A stretch of 34,838 bases of DNA, taken from contig JALORY010000013.1 in NCBI GenBank assembly GCA_025458675.1, positions 1 to 34,838 of the forward strand, read 5' to 3'. A model generated the notes under the pieces. The model made no database searches. It saw nothing but the letters and a program-made list of their open reading frames with translations, and was not told the origin of the DNA. Source of the DNA: Gammaproteobacteria bacterium (GTDB taxonomy: Bacteria; Pseudomonadota; Gammaproteobacteria; Chromatiales; Chromatiaceae). Of the stretch, positions 1 to 12,295 are shown in pieces. Positions within the stretch are counted from its first letter, which is position 1, and the number at the start of each line of letters is the position of its first letter. The position numbers and the translations under genes were made by a program.

Positions 1-477
1 GTCGGCCTCCTGCGAGTCGATCTTGCAGAAGCAGCCGCTCATGTCGGCGCCCCAGCGGACGTCGTCGAAGATGAAGAACTCGGGCTCGGGACCGAAGAAC
101 GCGGTGTCCGCGATGCCGGTGGACTTGAGGTAGGCCTCGGCACGCTTCGCGACGGAGCGCGGGTCGCGCTCGTAGCCGGTCATGGTGTGCGGCTCGAGGA
201 TGTCGCAGCGGACGATGAGAGTGGTCTCGTCCGAGAAGGGATCCAGGACCGCGGTCGACGCCTCGGGCATCAGCACCATGTCGGACTCGTCGATGCCCTT
301 CCAGCCGGCGATCGACGACCCGTCGAACATCTTGCCGTCAGTGAACATGTCCTCGTCCACGATGCTGGCGGGCATCGAGACGTGCTGCTCCTTGCCGCGG
401 GTATCGGTGAAACGCAGGTCGACGAACTTGACCTCCTTGTCTTTCATGAGCTTCAGGACATCTTTCGCTGCGGACAT
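1..477 (-). CDS. glnA: Glutamine synthetase type I, N-terminal part (cut by window edge)
   Basis: Catalyses ATP-dependent formation of glutamine from glutamate and ammonia in the cytoplasm, the central step of nitrogen assimilation. The 159 visible codons give the start of the family: [16 protein letters not shown], then the beta-grasp segment with [15 protein letters not shown], the [10 protein letters not shown] motif near residue 50, and the [11 protein letters not shown] segment near residues 128-138 that opens the catalytic domain and carries metal-binding glutamates. The ATG at 477 has an AGAGG ribosome site about nine bases upstream. The remaining two thirds lie outside the window. The upstream gap carries a sigma-54 promoter and an NtrC-like site, so nitrogen control is likely. 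Identification is secure; only the 3' part is unseen. Confidence 0.96.
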   Translation of the reverse strand, partial: MSAAKDVLKLMKDKEVKFVDLRFTDTRGKEQHVSMPASIVDEDMFTDGKMFDGSSIAGWKGIDESDMVLMPEASTAVLDPFSDETTLIVRCDILEPHTMTGYERDPRSVAKRAEAYLKSTGIADTAFFGPEPEFFIFDDVRWGADMSGCFCKIDSQEAD

Positions 478-578
478 GGCTTGACCTCTTCTGGGTTCAG
501 GTGTTGGTGAGCGGTCGCGACCCGCGCCGCCGGGCACGATACAGCCGGCGGCCAGTCGATGTGGCACGCGGTTCGGAG

Positions 579-594
579 GGCAGATTCCGTGCCA
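579..594 (-). promoter_or_regulatory. Sigma-54 (-24/-12) promoter of glnA
   Basis: On the minus strand the sequence is TGGCACGGAATCTGCC. It matches the sigma-54 consensus TGGCACG-N4-TTGCA in all seven bases of the -24 element and three of five in the -12 element. The invariant GG (593-592) and GC (581-580) are separated by exactly ten bases. Transcription would start near 568, about 90 bases before the glnA ATG. An NtrC-like dyad lies upstream. This is the expected arrangement for nitrogen-regulated glnA; the site is read directly, its use is inferred. Confidence 0.75.
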
Positions 595-727
595 TTGGCC
601 CGTCGGGGACCCGGGCCCCTCGCGTTTTCCGGGGCCTTGGCCGCGCGCGCCCCGGATTCTCGCTCTGCGCCGCGCGTTTCACCACCGGATTTCCGGGACA
701 CCGCGATGGACACCGCGGCCCGCCGCA

Positions 728-742
728 GCACCATTTTGGGGC
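728..742. promoter_or_regulatory. NtrC-like enhancer site upstream of glnA
   Basis: The sequence GCACC-ATTTT-GGGGC matches the NtrC dyad GCACY-N5-RGTGC with one mismatch, in the right half (GGGGC for GGTGC). It lies roughly 140 bases upstream of the -24 element of the glnA sigma-54 promoter, a normal distance for an enhancer acting by DNA looping. Only one clear site is seen, whereas NtrC usually binds at two or more. Confidence 0.5.
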
Positions 743-821
743 GACAAAGTCGCGAGCCGCACAAAAAGAATGCAGGATCAGCACGGCGCGACGGCGTGCA
801 GTGAACGGCGCGGCAGCCCGC

Positions 822-1052
822 TCAACCGCCGGCGACCCGTAGGACGACGACGTGCTCGCCCCCGGCGGAGCGGACCTCGACGACGGCGTGACCGTTGATG
901 CGGCACCACGCCGGGATGTCGTTGAGAGCTCCCGGGTCGGTGCAGACCGCCTCGAGCTCGTCGCCCGGCCGCATCGCGGCGGCGCGGTCCTGGACCCTGA
1001 TCACCGGCATCGGGCAGAGCAGCCGGCGACAGTCGATCACGACCCGGGTCAC
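822..1052 (-). CDS. TusA-like sulfur carrier protein
   Basis: A 76-residue protein of the TusA/SirA/YeeD fold, which carries sulfur as a persulfide on a conserved cysteine. The family signature is near the N-terminus: VVIDCRRLLCPMPVIRVQD, where the cysteine of the CPMP motif (about residue 12) would be the persulfide site. A beta-alpha-beta core follows, with a second and third cysteine at VCTDP and PAWC. I chose the GTG at 1052 because it overlaps the stop of the upstream PP-loop ATPase gene by four bases (GTGA), a sign of translational coupling. A GTG at 1061 is an alternative that adds three residues. Pairing with a PP-loop ATPase suggests it donates sulfur to that enzyme. It is not necessarily TusA itself, so no gene symbol is given. 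Confidence 0.85.
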   Translation of the reverse strand: MTRVVIDCRRLLCPMPVIRVQDRAAAMRPGDELEAVCTDPGALNDIPAWCRINGHAVVEVRSAGGEHVVVLRVAGG

Positions 1053-2095
1053 AGCATCCACTCGGCCGGGATCTCGGCCGGGGCCAGCGGGCGCACCACG
1101 AGCTCCCGCTCCGCACCGTCGCGATCCTGCGCGACCACCGTCACGAGCGGCGCGTCGCGGCCCTTGCTGTAGCGGGCGACGATCTGCGCCGCCCACTCGA
1201 CGTCGGCGGGGCTCGGCGTACCGTCGATCAGGGCATACGGGCCGACGTGGCTGAGTGGACGCAGGGACCAGTACTGCTTGCGATAGCCGTGCAGGAAGTT
1301 CCCTTCGCCCTCCTCCCGGGCCACGATCACCTTGTAGTGCGGAGCAGGGCGGATGTGCCGGCCGATCTTGAGCAGGATGATGTCGTCGAGCTCGTAGCGA
1401 CGCTCCCCACGGCTTCGCCAGAGGTCGGCGAGCTTGACCGCGTACTGCTCGTTGGTCAGGAAACAGCAGCCGCCCGCCGGCTGGGCGTAGTCCACGATCC
1501 CGTAGTGCGCGGCGAGCGCCATCTGCGGCTTGCGGGAGCGGCCGTGGAAGTCGTGCAGACGCTCGCGGTCGACCCAGCCTTCCCGCTCCGGCCGGGTCGG
1601 CGGCAGCCGCCTGGCGGAGAGCGGGCGCAACAGCAGGTCACCGATCCCGGACTCGGCCTGCACCACCGGGAGCGTGTCCTTGCGCTGGGACATGGGGCGC
1701 TGACCGACGACCTCGCCGGAGATCAGAAAATCGAAGTCGTGGGCCTCGATCCACTCGCGGGCCTTGGCGACCATGAAGATCTTGCAGTCGAGGCAAGGGT
1801 TCAGGTTGGCCCCGTAGCCGTGCGCGGGGCTCAGGAGGACGTCCTTGTAGGCATCGACCACGTCGATGATGTGCAGCCGGATGCCGAGCTGCTCCGCCAC
1901 CCAGAGGGCGTTGTTGCGTTTCTCCTTGGCCTGATCCTGCCGCCGGATCGCTTGGGTGTGCCCCTCCACGCAGAAGCCGGTGTAGAAGTTGAGACCCTCG
2001 ACGCGGATGCCCTGGTCCTGGATCACGCGCACGGCGAGCATGGAGTCGAGTCCACCGGAGACCAGGGCGGCGGCTTTGCGGCGGGCGTCGGGCAT
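1049..2095 (-). CDS. PP-loop ATPase, ThiI/MnmA-like, with C-terminal RNA-binding-like domain
   Basis: A 348-residue adenylating enzyme of the PP-loop class, which activates a substrate carbonyl (usually a tRNA uridine) with ATP before sulfur is inserted. The PP-loop SGGLDS is at residues 13-18. A CLDC pair (C101, C104) lies in LNPCLDCKIFM, SGEVVGQRPMSQ is at 126-137, and a GGCC motif is at 208-211, all typical of the ThiI/MnmA-related group. The C-terminal ~110 residues contain LLKIGRHIR and KVIVAREEGEGNFL, which resemble the NFACT-R (DUF814) RNA-binding domain; this part is from memory of the family. Overlap with the TusA-like gene supports a tRNA thiolation or related sulfur-transfer role. 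The ATG at 2095 starts a clean MPDARRKAAALVSGG N-terminus. The exact tRNA target is unknown, and automatic names such as 2-thiouridylate methyltransferase would be misleading. Confidence 0.85.
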   Translation of the reverse strand: MPDARRKAAALVSGGLDSMLAVRVIQDQGIRVEGLNFYTGFCVEGHTQAIRRQDQAKEKRNNALWVAEQLGIRLHIIDVVDAYKDVLLSPAHGYGANLNPCLDCKIFMVAKAREWIEAHDFDFLISGEVVGQRPMSQRKDTLPVVQAESGIGDLLLRPLSARRLPPTRPEREGWVDRERLHDFHGRSRKPQMALAAHYGIVDYAQPAGGCCFLTNEQYAVKLADLWRSRGERRYELDDIILLKIGRHIRPAPHYKVIVAREEGEGNFLHGYRKQYWSLRPLSHVGPYALIDGTPSPADVEWAAQIVARYSKGRDAPLVTVVAQDRDGAERELVVRPLAPAEIPAEWML

Positions 2096-2123
2096 CGCAG
2101 GGGGTGACCGGAAGCGGGTGGCG

Positions 2124-2175
2124 AGTATAGCGGAGGAGGGCCAGGCTTCGGCCCCGTGCGGCGCGCGGCTATACT
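2124..2175. promoter_or_regulatory. Back-to-back promoter region (PP-loop gene / glyQ)
   Basis: Two TATACT -10 hexamers face away from each other: one on the minus strand at 2129-2124 for the PP-loop/tusA pair and one on the plus strand at 2170-2175 for glyQ. Each lies 17 bases from the same hexamer at 2147-2152 (TTCGGC), which would be a shared, poor -35. Spacing and symmetry are good but the -35 match is weak. Confidence 0.45.
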
Positions 2176-2212
2176 GCCGCGCTCTGCTCCCCGCCGAAGG
2201 ATGGCCTCGACG

Positions 2213-3151
2213 ATGCCGGAATTCCCGACCTCGGGCGGACACGACCCGTCCACCTTTCAGGGCCTGATCTTCGCCCTGCAGCAGTACTGGGCCGACCGGG
2301 GCTGCGTGATCCTGCAGCCCTACGACATGGAGATGGGGGCGGGCACGTTCCACGTGGCCACCTTCCTGCGGTCGATCGGACCGGAGCCGTGGAACTGCGC
2401 GTACGTGCAGCCCTCGCGGCGGCCGACCGACGGGCGCTATGGACAGAACCCCAATCGACTGCAGCACTACTATCAATTCCAGGTCGTGCTCAAGCCCTCG
2501 CCGAGAGACATACAGGACCAGTACCTGGGGTCGCTCGAGATGCTGGGCATCAACCCCCGCGTGCACGATATCCGGTTCGTCGAGGACAACTGGGAGTCGC
2601 CGACACTGGGCGCCTGGGGCCTCGGCTGGGAGGTGTGGCTGAACGGGATGGAGGTCACGCAGTTCACGTACTTCCAGCAGGTGGGCGGGCTCGACTGCCG
2701 GCCCGTCACGGGCGAGATCACCTATGGGCTGGAGCGCATCGCGATGTATCTGCAGGGCGTCGAGAGCGTCTTCGACCTGGTCTGGACCCGGGGCCCGCAG
2801 GGCGTGGTGACCTACGGCGACGTGTTCCACCAGAACGAGGTCGAGCAGTCCACGTACAACTTCGAGCTCGCCGACGTCGAGTTTCTGTTCACCCTGTTCG
2901 ACCAGTGCGAACGCCAGGCGCTGGCGCTGATCGAGCGCGGACTGCCGTTGCCGGCCTACGAGCAGGTGGTCAAGGGCTCGCACGCCTTCAACCTCCTGGA
3001 CGCCCGGCGCGCGATCTCAGTGAACGAACGACAGCGTTACATTCTGAGGGTGCGCACGCTTGCCCGCGCGGTGGCCCAGGCCTACTTCGACGCACGACAG
3101 GCGCTCGGCTTCCCGATGACCGCTGCCGCGCGGGAGGCAGCACATGGCTGA
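2213..3151 (+). CDS. glyQ: Glycyl-tRNA synthetase alpha subunit
   Basis: Catalytic subunit of the bacterial alpha2beta2 glycyl-tRNA synthetase, a class II enzyme that activates glycine and charges tRNA-Gly together with GlyS. The 312-residue product has the family opening [18 protein letters not shown], the motif 2 region [52 protein letters not shown], and a C-terminal [20 protein letters not shown]. coli GlyQ is about the same length (303 aa). The ATG at 2213 (MPEFPTSGG) is preferred over an ATG at 2201 because GAAGG at 2196-2200 is too close to the latter. The stop overlaps the glyS start by eight bases, so the subunits are translationally coupled. Confidence 0.97.
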   Translation: MPEFPTSGGHDPSTFQGLIFALQQYWADRGCVILQPYDMEMGAGTFHVATFLRSIGPEPWNCAYVQPSRRPTDGRYGQNPNRLQHYYQFQVVLKPSPRDIQDQYLGSLEMLGINPRVHDIRFVEDNWESPTLGAWGLGWEVWLNGMEVTQFTYFQQVGGLDCRPVTGEITYGLERIAMYLQGVESVFDLVWTRGPQGVVTYGDVFHQNEVEQSTYNFELADVEFLFTLFDQCERQALALIERGLPLPAYEQVVKGSHAFNLLDARRAISVNERQRYILRVRTLARAVAQAYFDARQALGFPMTAAAREAAHG

Positions 3152-5219
3152 GCACGCGGACCTTCTGTTCGAACTGGGGACCGAGGAGCTGCCGCCCACC
3201 GCGCTCCGGCGGCTCTCGGGCGCGCTCTGCCACGGTTTCGCCGAGGGGCTGCGCCGCAGTGGTCTGTCGTTCGGGACCGTGCGGGGCTTTGCAACGCCCC
3301 GGCGGCTGGCGCTCACCGTCGAGGGGGTCGCGCTGCGGCAGCCCGACCGGGAGGTCGAGCGGCGCGGGCCGGCGTTCACCGCGGCCTTCGGGCCGGACGG
3401 CTTGCCCACTCGGGCGGCGGAAGGCTTCGCCCGCTCGTGCGGCGTGACCGTCGCCGATCTCGAGCGCGTGGAGACCGAAAAGGGCGCGTGGCTCACGTTC
3501 CGCTCCACCGAGGCGGGCAGGCCCGCGGCGGAGGTGCTGCCGGGCATCGTGGGCGAGGCGCTTGCCGCGCTGCCGATTCCCAAGCGCATGCGCTGGGGCG
3601 ACGGCGAGGCGGAGTTCGTGCGCCCCGTCCACTGGGTGGTGTTCCTGCACGGCGGGCAAGTGGTGCCGTGCGAGATCCTCGGCTGCTCCGCCGGACGGCG
3701 CACGCGCGGCCACCGCTTCCACCACGGCGGCGAGATCGAGATCGGCGCGGCGGGCGCCTACGAGCGGCTGCTCGAGGAAGAGGGTCGGGTCATCGCGGAT
3801 TTCGGCCGCCGCGCCGAACGCGTCCGCGCAGAGGTCCACGCGGCCGCCGAGACGCTCGGGGGCGTCGTCGAGCTGGACGAGGCCCTGCTGGAGGAGGTGA
3901 CCGCGTTGGTGGAGTGGCCGGTGGCCATCACCGCCGGATTCGAGGAGCGTTTCCTGGCGGCACCGCAGGAGGCCCTCGTGCTGACGATGAAGAAGAACCA
4001 GAAATACTTCCCGGTGGTCGACGACCACGGGCGCCTCCTGCCCCGATTCATCACGATTGCCAATCTCGACAGCCCGCGGCCCGAGGTCATCCGCGCCGGC
4101 AACGAGCGCGTCGTCCGGCCGCGACTGGCCGATGCCATGTTCTTCTGGGAGCAGGACGGCAACCGCCGCCTCGAGGCGCGGCTCGAGAGCCTCAGGGGCA
4201 TCGTGTTCCAGAGCGGACTCGGAAGCCTGCACGACAAGTCGGTGCGCGTGTCCCGGCTGGCGGCCGGCATCGCCCGCCAACTCGGCGAGGACGACGCGCT
4301 CGCCGAGCGGGCGGGGCTCCTCAGTCGCTGCGACCTCGTCACCGAGATGGTCTTCGAGTTCCCCGAGATGCAGGGTGTGATGGGTCGGTACCAGGCCCTG
4401 CGGGACGGCGAGCCGCCGGCCCTCGCGGCGGCGCTCGAGGAGTTCTACCGGCCGCGTCACTCCGGGGACGTGCTGCCCGAGGGCGGCGTGGGGCTCGCGG
4501 TGGCGTTGGCCGACCGGCTCGACACGCTGGTGGGCATTTTCGGCCTCGGGCAGCGGCCGACGGGCGACAAGGACCCGTTCGCCCTGCGGCGGGCCGCGCT
4601 GGGCGCGCTGCGGATGTTGGTCGAGCGCCGGCTTCCGCTCGACTTGGCCGACCTGCTGGGCGCAGCCGCGGCGGGACTGCGGCCCTGGGTGCCGCGGGAA
4701 GGCGTGGCGGAAGAGGTTTTCGACTTCATGCTCGAGCGCCTGAAGGGCCTGTATGCGGATCAAGGGGTCAGCACGGAGGTCTTCGAGGCGGTCGCCGATG
4801 TCCGCCCGACGTCGCCGGCAGATTTCGATTTGCGCGTGCGGGCAGTCACCGAGTTCCGCGCCCTGCCCGAGGCGAGCGCCTTGGCCGCGGCCAACAAGCG
4901 CATACGCAACCTCCTCAAGAAGGCGGTCGAAAATATTCCGCAAACGGTAGAAATTGCGCGATTCGGCCTCGCCGAGGAGGAGGCGCTCTACGACGCCTTG
5001 CGAAGGCGGGAAGTGGAAGTGGAGCCCCTGCTCGAGGCAGGCGATTACACCGAGGCACTCAGGCGCCTGGCCACCCTCCGGGAGCCCGTCGACCGGTTCT
5101 TCGACACCGTGATGGTCATGGCGGAGGATGCGGAGATCCGGGCGAACCGGCTGGCGCTGCTGGCGTCGCTCTATCGCCTGTTCCGCCGGGTGGCGGACGT
5201 GGGGCAGCTGGGGGGCTGA
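3144..5219 (+). CDS. glyS: Glycyl-tRNA synthetase beta subunit
   Basis: Beta subunit of tetrameric glycyl-tRNA synthetase, needed for tRNA-Gly binding and charging. Its 691 residues match the normal length (E. coli 689). Family landmarks are [12 protein letters not shown] at the N-terminus, RFATPRRLA-type [46 protein letters not shown], the degenerate HD-like segment [33 protein letters not shown], and a C-terminal ALP-family tail with [19 protein letters not shown]-type sequence ([15 protein letters not shown]). It sits between glyQ (8 bp overlap) and gmhB (3 bp gap), so the four genes glyQ-plsC look like one operon. A long open frame on the opposite strand is a GC artefact. Confidence 0.97.
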   Translation: MAEHADLLFELGTEELPPTALRRLSGALCHGFAEGLRRSGLSFGTVRGFATPRRLALTVEGVALRQPDREVERRGPAFTAAFGPDGLPTRAAEGFARSCGVTVADLERVETEKGAWLTFRSTEAGRPAAEVLPGIVGEALAALPIPKRMRWGDGEAEFVRPVHWVVFLHGGQVVPCEILGCSAGRRTRGHRFHHGGEIEIGAAGAYERLLEEEGRVIADFGRRAERVRAEVHAAAETLGGVVELDEALLEEVTALVEWPVAITAGFEERFLAAPQEALVLTMKKNQKYFPVVDDHGRLLPRFITIANLDSPRPEVIRAGNERVVRPRLADAMFFWEQDGNRRLEARLESLRGIVFQSGLGSLHDKSVRVSRLAAGIARQLGEDDALAERAGLLSRCDLVTEMVFEFPEMQGVMGRYQALRDGEPPALAAALEEFYRPRHSGDVLPEGGVGLAVALADRLDTLVGIFGLGQRPTGDKDPFALRRAALGALRMLVERRLPLDLADLLGAAAAGLRPWVPREGVAEEVFDFMLERLKGLYADQGVSTEVFEAVADVRPTSPADFDLRVRAVTEFRALPEASALAAANKRIRNLLKKAVENIPQTVEIARFGLAEEEALYDALRRREVEVEPLLEAGDYTEALRRLATLREPVDRFFDTVMVMAEDAEIRANRLALLASLYRLFRRVADVGQLGG

Positions 5220-5222
5220 GCA

Positions 5223-5764
5223 GTGCGCCTGGTGATTCTGGACCGGGACGGGGTGGTGAACGAGGATTCTGACGCATACGTTAAATCTGCGGGCGAGTGG
5301 CGACCGATCGCGGGCAGCCTGGAGGCGATTGCGCGGCTGAATCACGCCGGGTACCGGGTCGTGATCGCGACCAACCAGTCGGGGATCGCCCGGGGCCTGT
5401 TCGGGATGGAGGAGCTGAATGCCATCCACCAGCGGCTGCACGGCGAGCTCGCGAGATTGGGCGGGCAACTCGACGGGATCTACTTCTGCCCCCACGGACC
5501 GGAGGACGGGTGCGCGTGCCGCAAGCCCCTGCCCGGGCTGCTGCACGAGATCGGGGCGCGTCATTCGACCGATCTGGCCGCGGTGCCGACGGTGGGTGAC
5601 AGTCTGCGGGATATCGAGGCCGCGCGGGCGGTCGGCGCACGGCCGATACTGGTTCGAACTGGAAAGGGGCGGGCCACGGAGGCCCGGATCCCGAAGGGCT
5701 GGGGTATCTCGTGCTTCGACGATCTCGCGGCCGCCGTGGAATCGTTGGTCACCGGAGACCCGCG

Positions 5765-5768
<4 letters not shown>
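5223..5768 (+). CDS. gmhB: D-glycero-beta-D-manno-heptose 1,7-bisphosphate 7-phosphatase
   Basis: HAD-superfamily phosphatase that removes the 7-phosphate in synthesis of ADP-heptose for the lipopolysaccharide core. The 181-residue product has the catalytic DRDG (D7, D9) at its N-terminus, TNQSGIARG at 50-58, the GmhB-specific zinc loop C-P-H...C-A-C (C89, H91, C97, C99), and VGDSLRD with acidic residues D126 and D130. These separate it from histidinol phosphatase and other HAD enzymes. The GTG start at 5223 lies three bases after the glyS stop, and its own stop overlaps the plsC start (GTGA). Its position between glyS and plsC is common in gammaproteobacteria and implies an LPS-bearing outer membrane. 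Confidence 0.94.
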
Positions 5769-10040
<4,272 letters not shown>

Positions 10041-10235
10041 AATATAAATTCTCTTTATCCTTTATTACTCTCGTTATTAGGAACGCCCACCACAGGGGAG
10101 AACTCTTTTTTTCTTTTTAAAACAGTACTATATAGCGAAAAGTTTCCGTGGCTAACCGCTTTGCGGACTGTTTGCGAGCTGTGGAGGGTTGGGGAAAAGA
10201 CCGCCAAGCGATCTTCTTCCACACGCCATCCACAG
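10041..10235. other. dnaA-dnaN gap: AT-rich candidate unwinding region / oriC part
   Basis: The first 100 bases (10041-10140) contain 68 A or T by direct count, against a very GC-rich background, with runs such as CTTTTTTTC and TACTATATAG. The dnaA-proximal half has degenerate DnaA boxes: CCATCCACA at 10226-10234 (7 of 9 to TTATCCACA), TCTTCCACA at 10215-10223 (7 of 9), and TGTGGAGGG at 10180-10188 on the opposite strand (6 of 9). An AT-rich stretch next to DnaA boxes beside dnaA is the usual form of an origin. It must also hold the dnaN promoter and ribosome site. No perfect box is present here. Confidence 0.5.
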
Positions 10236-11567
10236 CTAGCTGTTCAATATCCTCAGGAGGTTTCCGTAGTCCTCCTCGATCCGCGTGTCCGTCTCGCGCA
10301 ACTCTTTGATTTTTCTCGTCGCGTACAGCACCGTCGTGTGGTCCTTGCCGCCGAACGCCTCCCCTATCTCCGGCAGGCTGTGGCTCGTCAGCTCCTTCGC
10401 GAGGGCCATCGCAACCTGCCGCGGTCGCGCGATCGTCCGCGTCCGTTTGCCCGACAGCAGGTCCGACGCGCGGATCTTGTAGTAGTCCGCAACCGTCTTC
10501 TGGATGTTGTCGAGCGTCACCTGCTTGTCCTGCGCCGCGATGAGATCGCGCAGCGCCTCGCGGGCGAACTCCAGCGTGATCGGCCTGCCCGTGAACTGGG
10601 CGTTCGCGACGATCCGTCGCAGCGCACCTTCGAGCTCGCGGATGTTCGAACGCACCCGCTTCCCGACGAAGAAGGCCACGTCGTTCGGCAGCTCGACGGC
10701 AAAGAGTTGGTGTGCCTTGCTCTTCAGAATAGCCACCCGCGTCTCGAGGTCCGGTGGCTCTACCGCGACGGTAAGGCCCCAGCCGAACCGGGACTTCAGG
10801 CGGTCCTCCAGACCTTCTACCTCCTTGGGGAACCGGTCGCTGCTCAGGACGATCTGCTGCTGCGACTCGAAGAGCGCGTTGAAGGTGTGGAAGAACTCTT
10901 CCTGGGATCGCTCCTTGCCCGCGAAGAACTGTACGTCGTCAATGAGTAAGGCATTGAGTGAGCGATATTTTTTCTTGAAATCGTCGATCGTGTTGTGCTG
11001 CAGCGACTTGACCATCTCGGCCACGAACCCCTCGGAATGCAGGTAGACGACCCGGGCGGCCGGGTTCTCCTCGCGCATCGCGTTGCCAATGGCGTGCATG
11101 AGGTGCGTCTTGCCCAATCCGACTCCCCCGTAGATGAACAGCGGGTTGTGCGACTTTCCCGGGTTGCGGGCAATCTGAATGCCGGCTGCGCGGGCGATCT
11201 GATTCGATTTCCCTTCGACGAAGCTCTCGAAGGTGAAATCGGCATTGATGTTCGTTGGATCTCTCTCCGTGGCTGGCGCGCGTGCTGCGTTGGCCGCCGG
11301 TGCCCTGCGGGCGGGCTCCCGCGCCACCGCCGTCGAGCCGATCTCGAGCCGCACTGCCTGCCGGGGGCGGCCTGCGGCTTCCCGCGCGAGTTCCTCGATC
11401 AGCGTGAAGTAGTGGTTTCGGACCCACTCGAGAACAAACTTGTTCGGTGCCAGGAGCCACAGCGTGTCCCCGTCTTCCCTGGCCTGCAGCGGGCGGATCC
11501 ACGTGCTGAACTGCTGTTGCGGGAGCCGCTGCTCCAGCTGATCGACACACGTCTTCCAGATCCCCAC
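10236..11567 (-). CDS. dnaA: Chromosomal replication initiator protein DnaA
   Basis: AAA+ initiator that binds DnaA boxes, opens oriC and loads DnaB. The 443 residues show domain I at the N-terminus ([21 protein letters not shown]), a short proline- and alanine-rich domain II around residues 85-105, the AAA+ domain with Walker [11 protein letters not shown] and Walker [10 protein letters not shown], and domain IV with the DNA-binding signature [15 protein letters not shown] near the C-terminus. The GTG at 11567 has a GGGGGAG ribosome site six bases upstream; no better start exists. A perfect DnaA box upstream near its -10 (TAGAAT) suggests autoregulation. Gene order dnaA-dnaN-gyrB with divergent rpmH is the standard origin arrangement, apart from missing recF. 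Confidence 0.98.
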   Translation of the reverse strand: MGIWKTCVDQLEQRLPQQQFSTWIRPLQAREDGDTLWLLAPNKFVLEWVRNHYFTLIEELAREAAGRPRQAVRLEIGSTAVAREPARRAPAANAARAPATERDPTNINADFTFESFVEGKSNQIARAAGIQIARNPGKSHNPLFIYGGVGLGKTHLMHAIGNAMREENPAARVVYLHSEGFVAEMVKSLQHNTIDDFKKKYRSLNALLIDDVQFFAGKERSQEEFFHTFNALFESQQQIVLSSDRFPKEVEGLEDRLKSRFGWGLTVAVEPPDLETRVAILKSKAHQLFAVELPNDVAFFVGKRVRSNIRELEGALRRIVANAQFTGRPITLEFAREALRDLIAAQDKQVTLDNIQKTVADYYKIRASDLLSGKRTRTIARPRQVAMALAKELTSHSLPEIGEAFGGKDHTTVLYATRKIKELRETDTRIEEDYGNLLRILNS

Positions 11568-11652
11568 CGAACTCCCCCACTACCGCAGAATCACCTGCCG
11601 GCGCCGCGGCACCGACAGCCGATCTGCTCACAGCTGCAACGAGTAACCCGTG

Positions 11653-11658
11653 ATTCTA
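11653..11658 (-). promoter_or_regulatory. Candidate -10 box of the dnaA promoter
   Basis: On the minus strand TAGAAT matches the sigma-70 -10 consensus in five of six bases, about 86 bases before the dnaA start. The expected -35 position, 17 bases upstream, reads GGATAA, which is poor but coincides with the perfect DnaA box at 11676-11684. Binding of DnaA there would cover the promoter, as in autoregulated dnaA genes. Confidence 0.45.
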
Positions 11659-11675
11659 GCGAACGCGGACGGGAT

Positions 11676-11684
11676 TTATCCACA
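11676..11684 (+). promoter_or_regulatory. Perfect DnaA box (TTATCCACA)
   Basis: The 9-mer TTATCCACA matches the high-affinity DnaA box exactly and is the only perfect copy I found. It lies in the 201 bp dnaA-rpmH gap, between the candidate dnaA -10 and the rpmH promoter, so it could serve autoregulation, origin function, or both. Confidence 0.8.
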
Positions 11685-11694
11685 GGCACAGGTA

Positions 11695-11724
11695 TTGACC
11701 ACCAACCCAACGGCCCCGTATTCT
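11695..11724 (+). promoter_or_regulatory. Candidate sigma-70 promoter of rpmH
   Basis: TTGACC (11695-11700, five of six to the -35 consensus) and TATTCT (11719-11724, four of six to the -10) are separated by 18 bases and end 44 bases before the rpmH start. It would drive rpmH-rnpA and possibly yidC. The perfect DnaA box lies ten bases upstream of the -35. Confidence 0.65.
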
Positions 11725-11768
11725 CTCGCCCCTTTCCCCGTCCCCAAGACTCTCGAGCAGGCCCGGCA

Positions 11769-11906
11769 ATGAAGAGAACCTTCCAGCCCAGCGTCCTCAA
11801 GCGCGCCCGCACCCACGGTTTTCGCGCCCGCATGGCGACCAAGAACGGGCGCAAGGTCATCAATGCCCGGCGCGCTAAGGGCCGCGTCCGGCTGACCCCG
11901 ATCTGA
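11769..11906 (+). CDS. rpmH: Large ribosomal subunit protein bL34
   Basis: A 45-residue, highly basic protein of the 50S subunit. The sequence opens [18 protein letters not shown] and continues [12 protein letters not shown], which is diagnostic for L34. The ending RLTPI is slightly longer than in E. coli. The stop codon overlaps or abuts the start of rnpA, the normal neighbour, with which it is usually co-transcribed. It diverges from dnaA. Confidence 0.98.
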   Translation: MKRTFQPSVLKRARTHGFRARMATKNGRKVINARRAKGRVRLTPI

Positions 11907-12295
11907 CCCGCCGCGCGCGAACGGCGCCGGCCGCGTTTCCCCGCCGGCGCCGTCTCTTGAGCAAGGCGGCCTACGCCGCGGTCTTTGCCGACGCCCAGCG
12001 CCTCTCCGCCGGCTGTTTTCTGCTGCTCTACGCCCCATCCGCGGCTTCCGGACCGCGCCTCGGTCTCGCGATAGCCCGCCGGCACGCACCGACCGCCGTC
12101 GAGCGCAACCGGGTCAAGCGCCTCGTCCGCGAGAGCTTTCGCCAGCGCTGGAAGGACCTCGCGCCCGTCGACGCGGTGTTGATGCTCCGCGCGCCGACCC
12201 TGCCCGTGTCCGCCGCCACCCTGCGGAGCGCCCTCGACGGGCTTTGGGATCGTCTGTCGCAGCCTTCCCCGCCGACACCAGCCGAGCCCGCCTGA
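11903..12295 (+). CDS. rnpA: Ribonuclease P protein component (start uncertain)
   Basis: Protein subunit of RNase P, which matures tRNA 5' ends together with the RNA subunit. The signature [16 protein letters not shown] (encoded near 12104-12150) is the RnpA RNR helix. The conserved N-terminal opening [17 protein letters not shown] begins at 11936, but there is no in-frame ATG or GTG before it. The first usual start codon is the TTG at 11957, inside this conserved opening, and using it would delete the FPRRRR part. I place the start at the CTG at 11903, which overlaps the rpmH stop (CTGA) and gives 130 residues; this choice is an inference. A conservative annotation would begin at 11957 and give 112 residues. 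Confidence 0.85.
   Translation: MTRRARTAPAAFPRRRRLLSKAAYAAVFADAQRLSAGCFLLLYAPSAASGPRLGLAIARRHAPTAVERNRVKRLVRESFRQRWKDLAPVDAVLMLRAPTLPVSAATLRSALDGLWDRLSQPSPPTPAEPA

Larger units (their letters stand above)
478..821. other. Non-coding gap between tusA-like gene and glnA
   Basis: No credible gene lies in these 344 bases: the open frames on both strands are arginine- and proline-rich GC artefacts with no family resemblance. Read on the minus strand, the gap is the regulatory region of glnA, with an NtrC-like dyad, a sigma-54 promoter and a leader of roughly 90 bases before the start codon. It must also hold the end of the tusA transcript. The inverted repeat GCACG (781-785) / CGTGC (795-799) lies just after the tusA stop but has no T-run, so I do not call it a terminator. 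Confidence 0.6.

Noticed and set aside
501-842. A 113-codon plus-strand open frame in the glnA upstream gap
   Set aside because: Arg/Gly/Pro-rich with no family signal, and it overlaps the sigma-54 promoter and the end of the tusA-like gene.
2349-2364. CGTTCCACGTGGCCAC in glyQ as a second parS site
   Set aside because: The right half mismatches in four positions and the bases encode the conserved FHVAT stretch of GlyQ.
2096-2983. N-terminal extension of the PP-loop ATPase across glyQ
   Set aside because: The frame stays open upstream of 2095 but crosses the conserved glyQ gene and has no family resemblance; the ATG at 2095 gives the normal start.
2988-5564. An 858-codon open frame on the minus strand opposite glyS and gmhB
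   Set aside because: It has no recognisable family, is rich in Arg/Gln/Leu/Val typical of antisense frames in GC-rich genes, and lies opposite the clearly conserved glyS.
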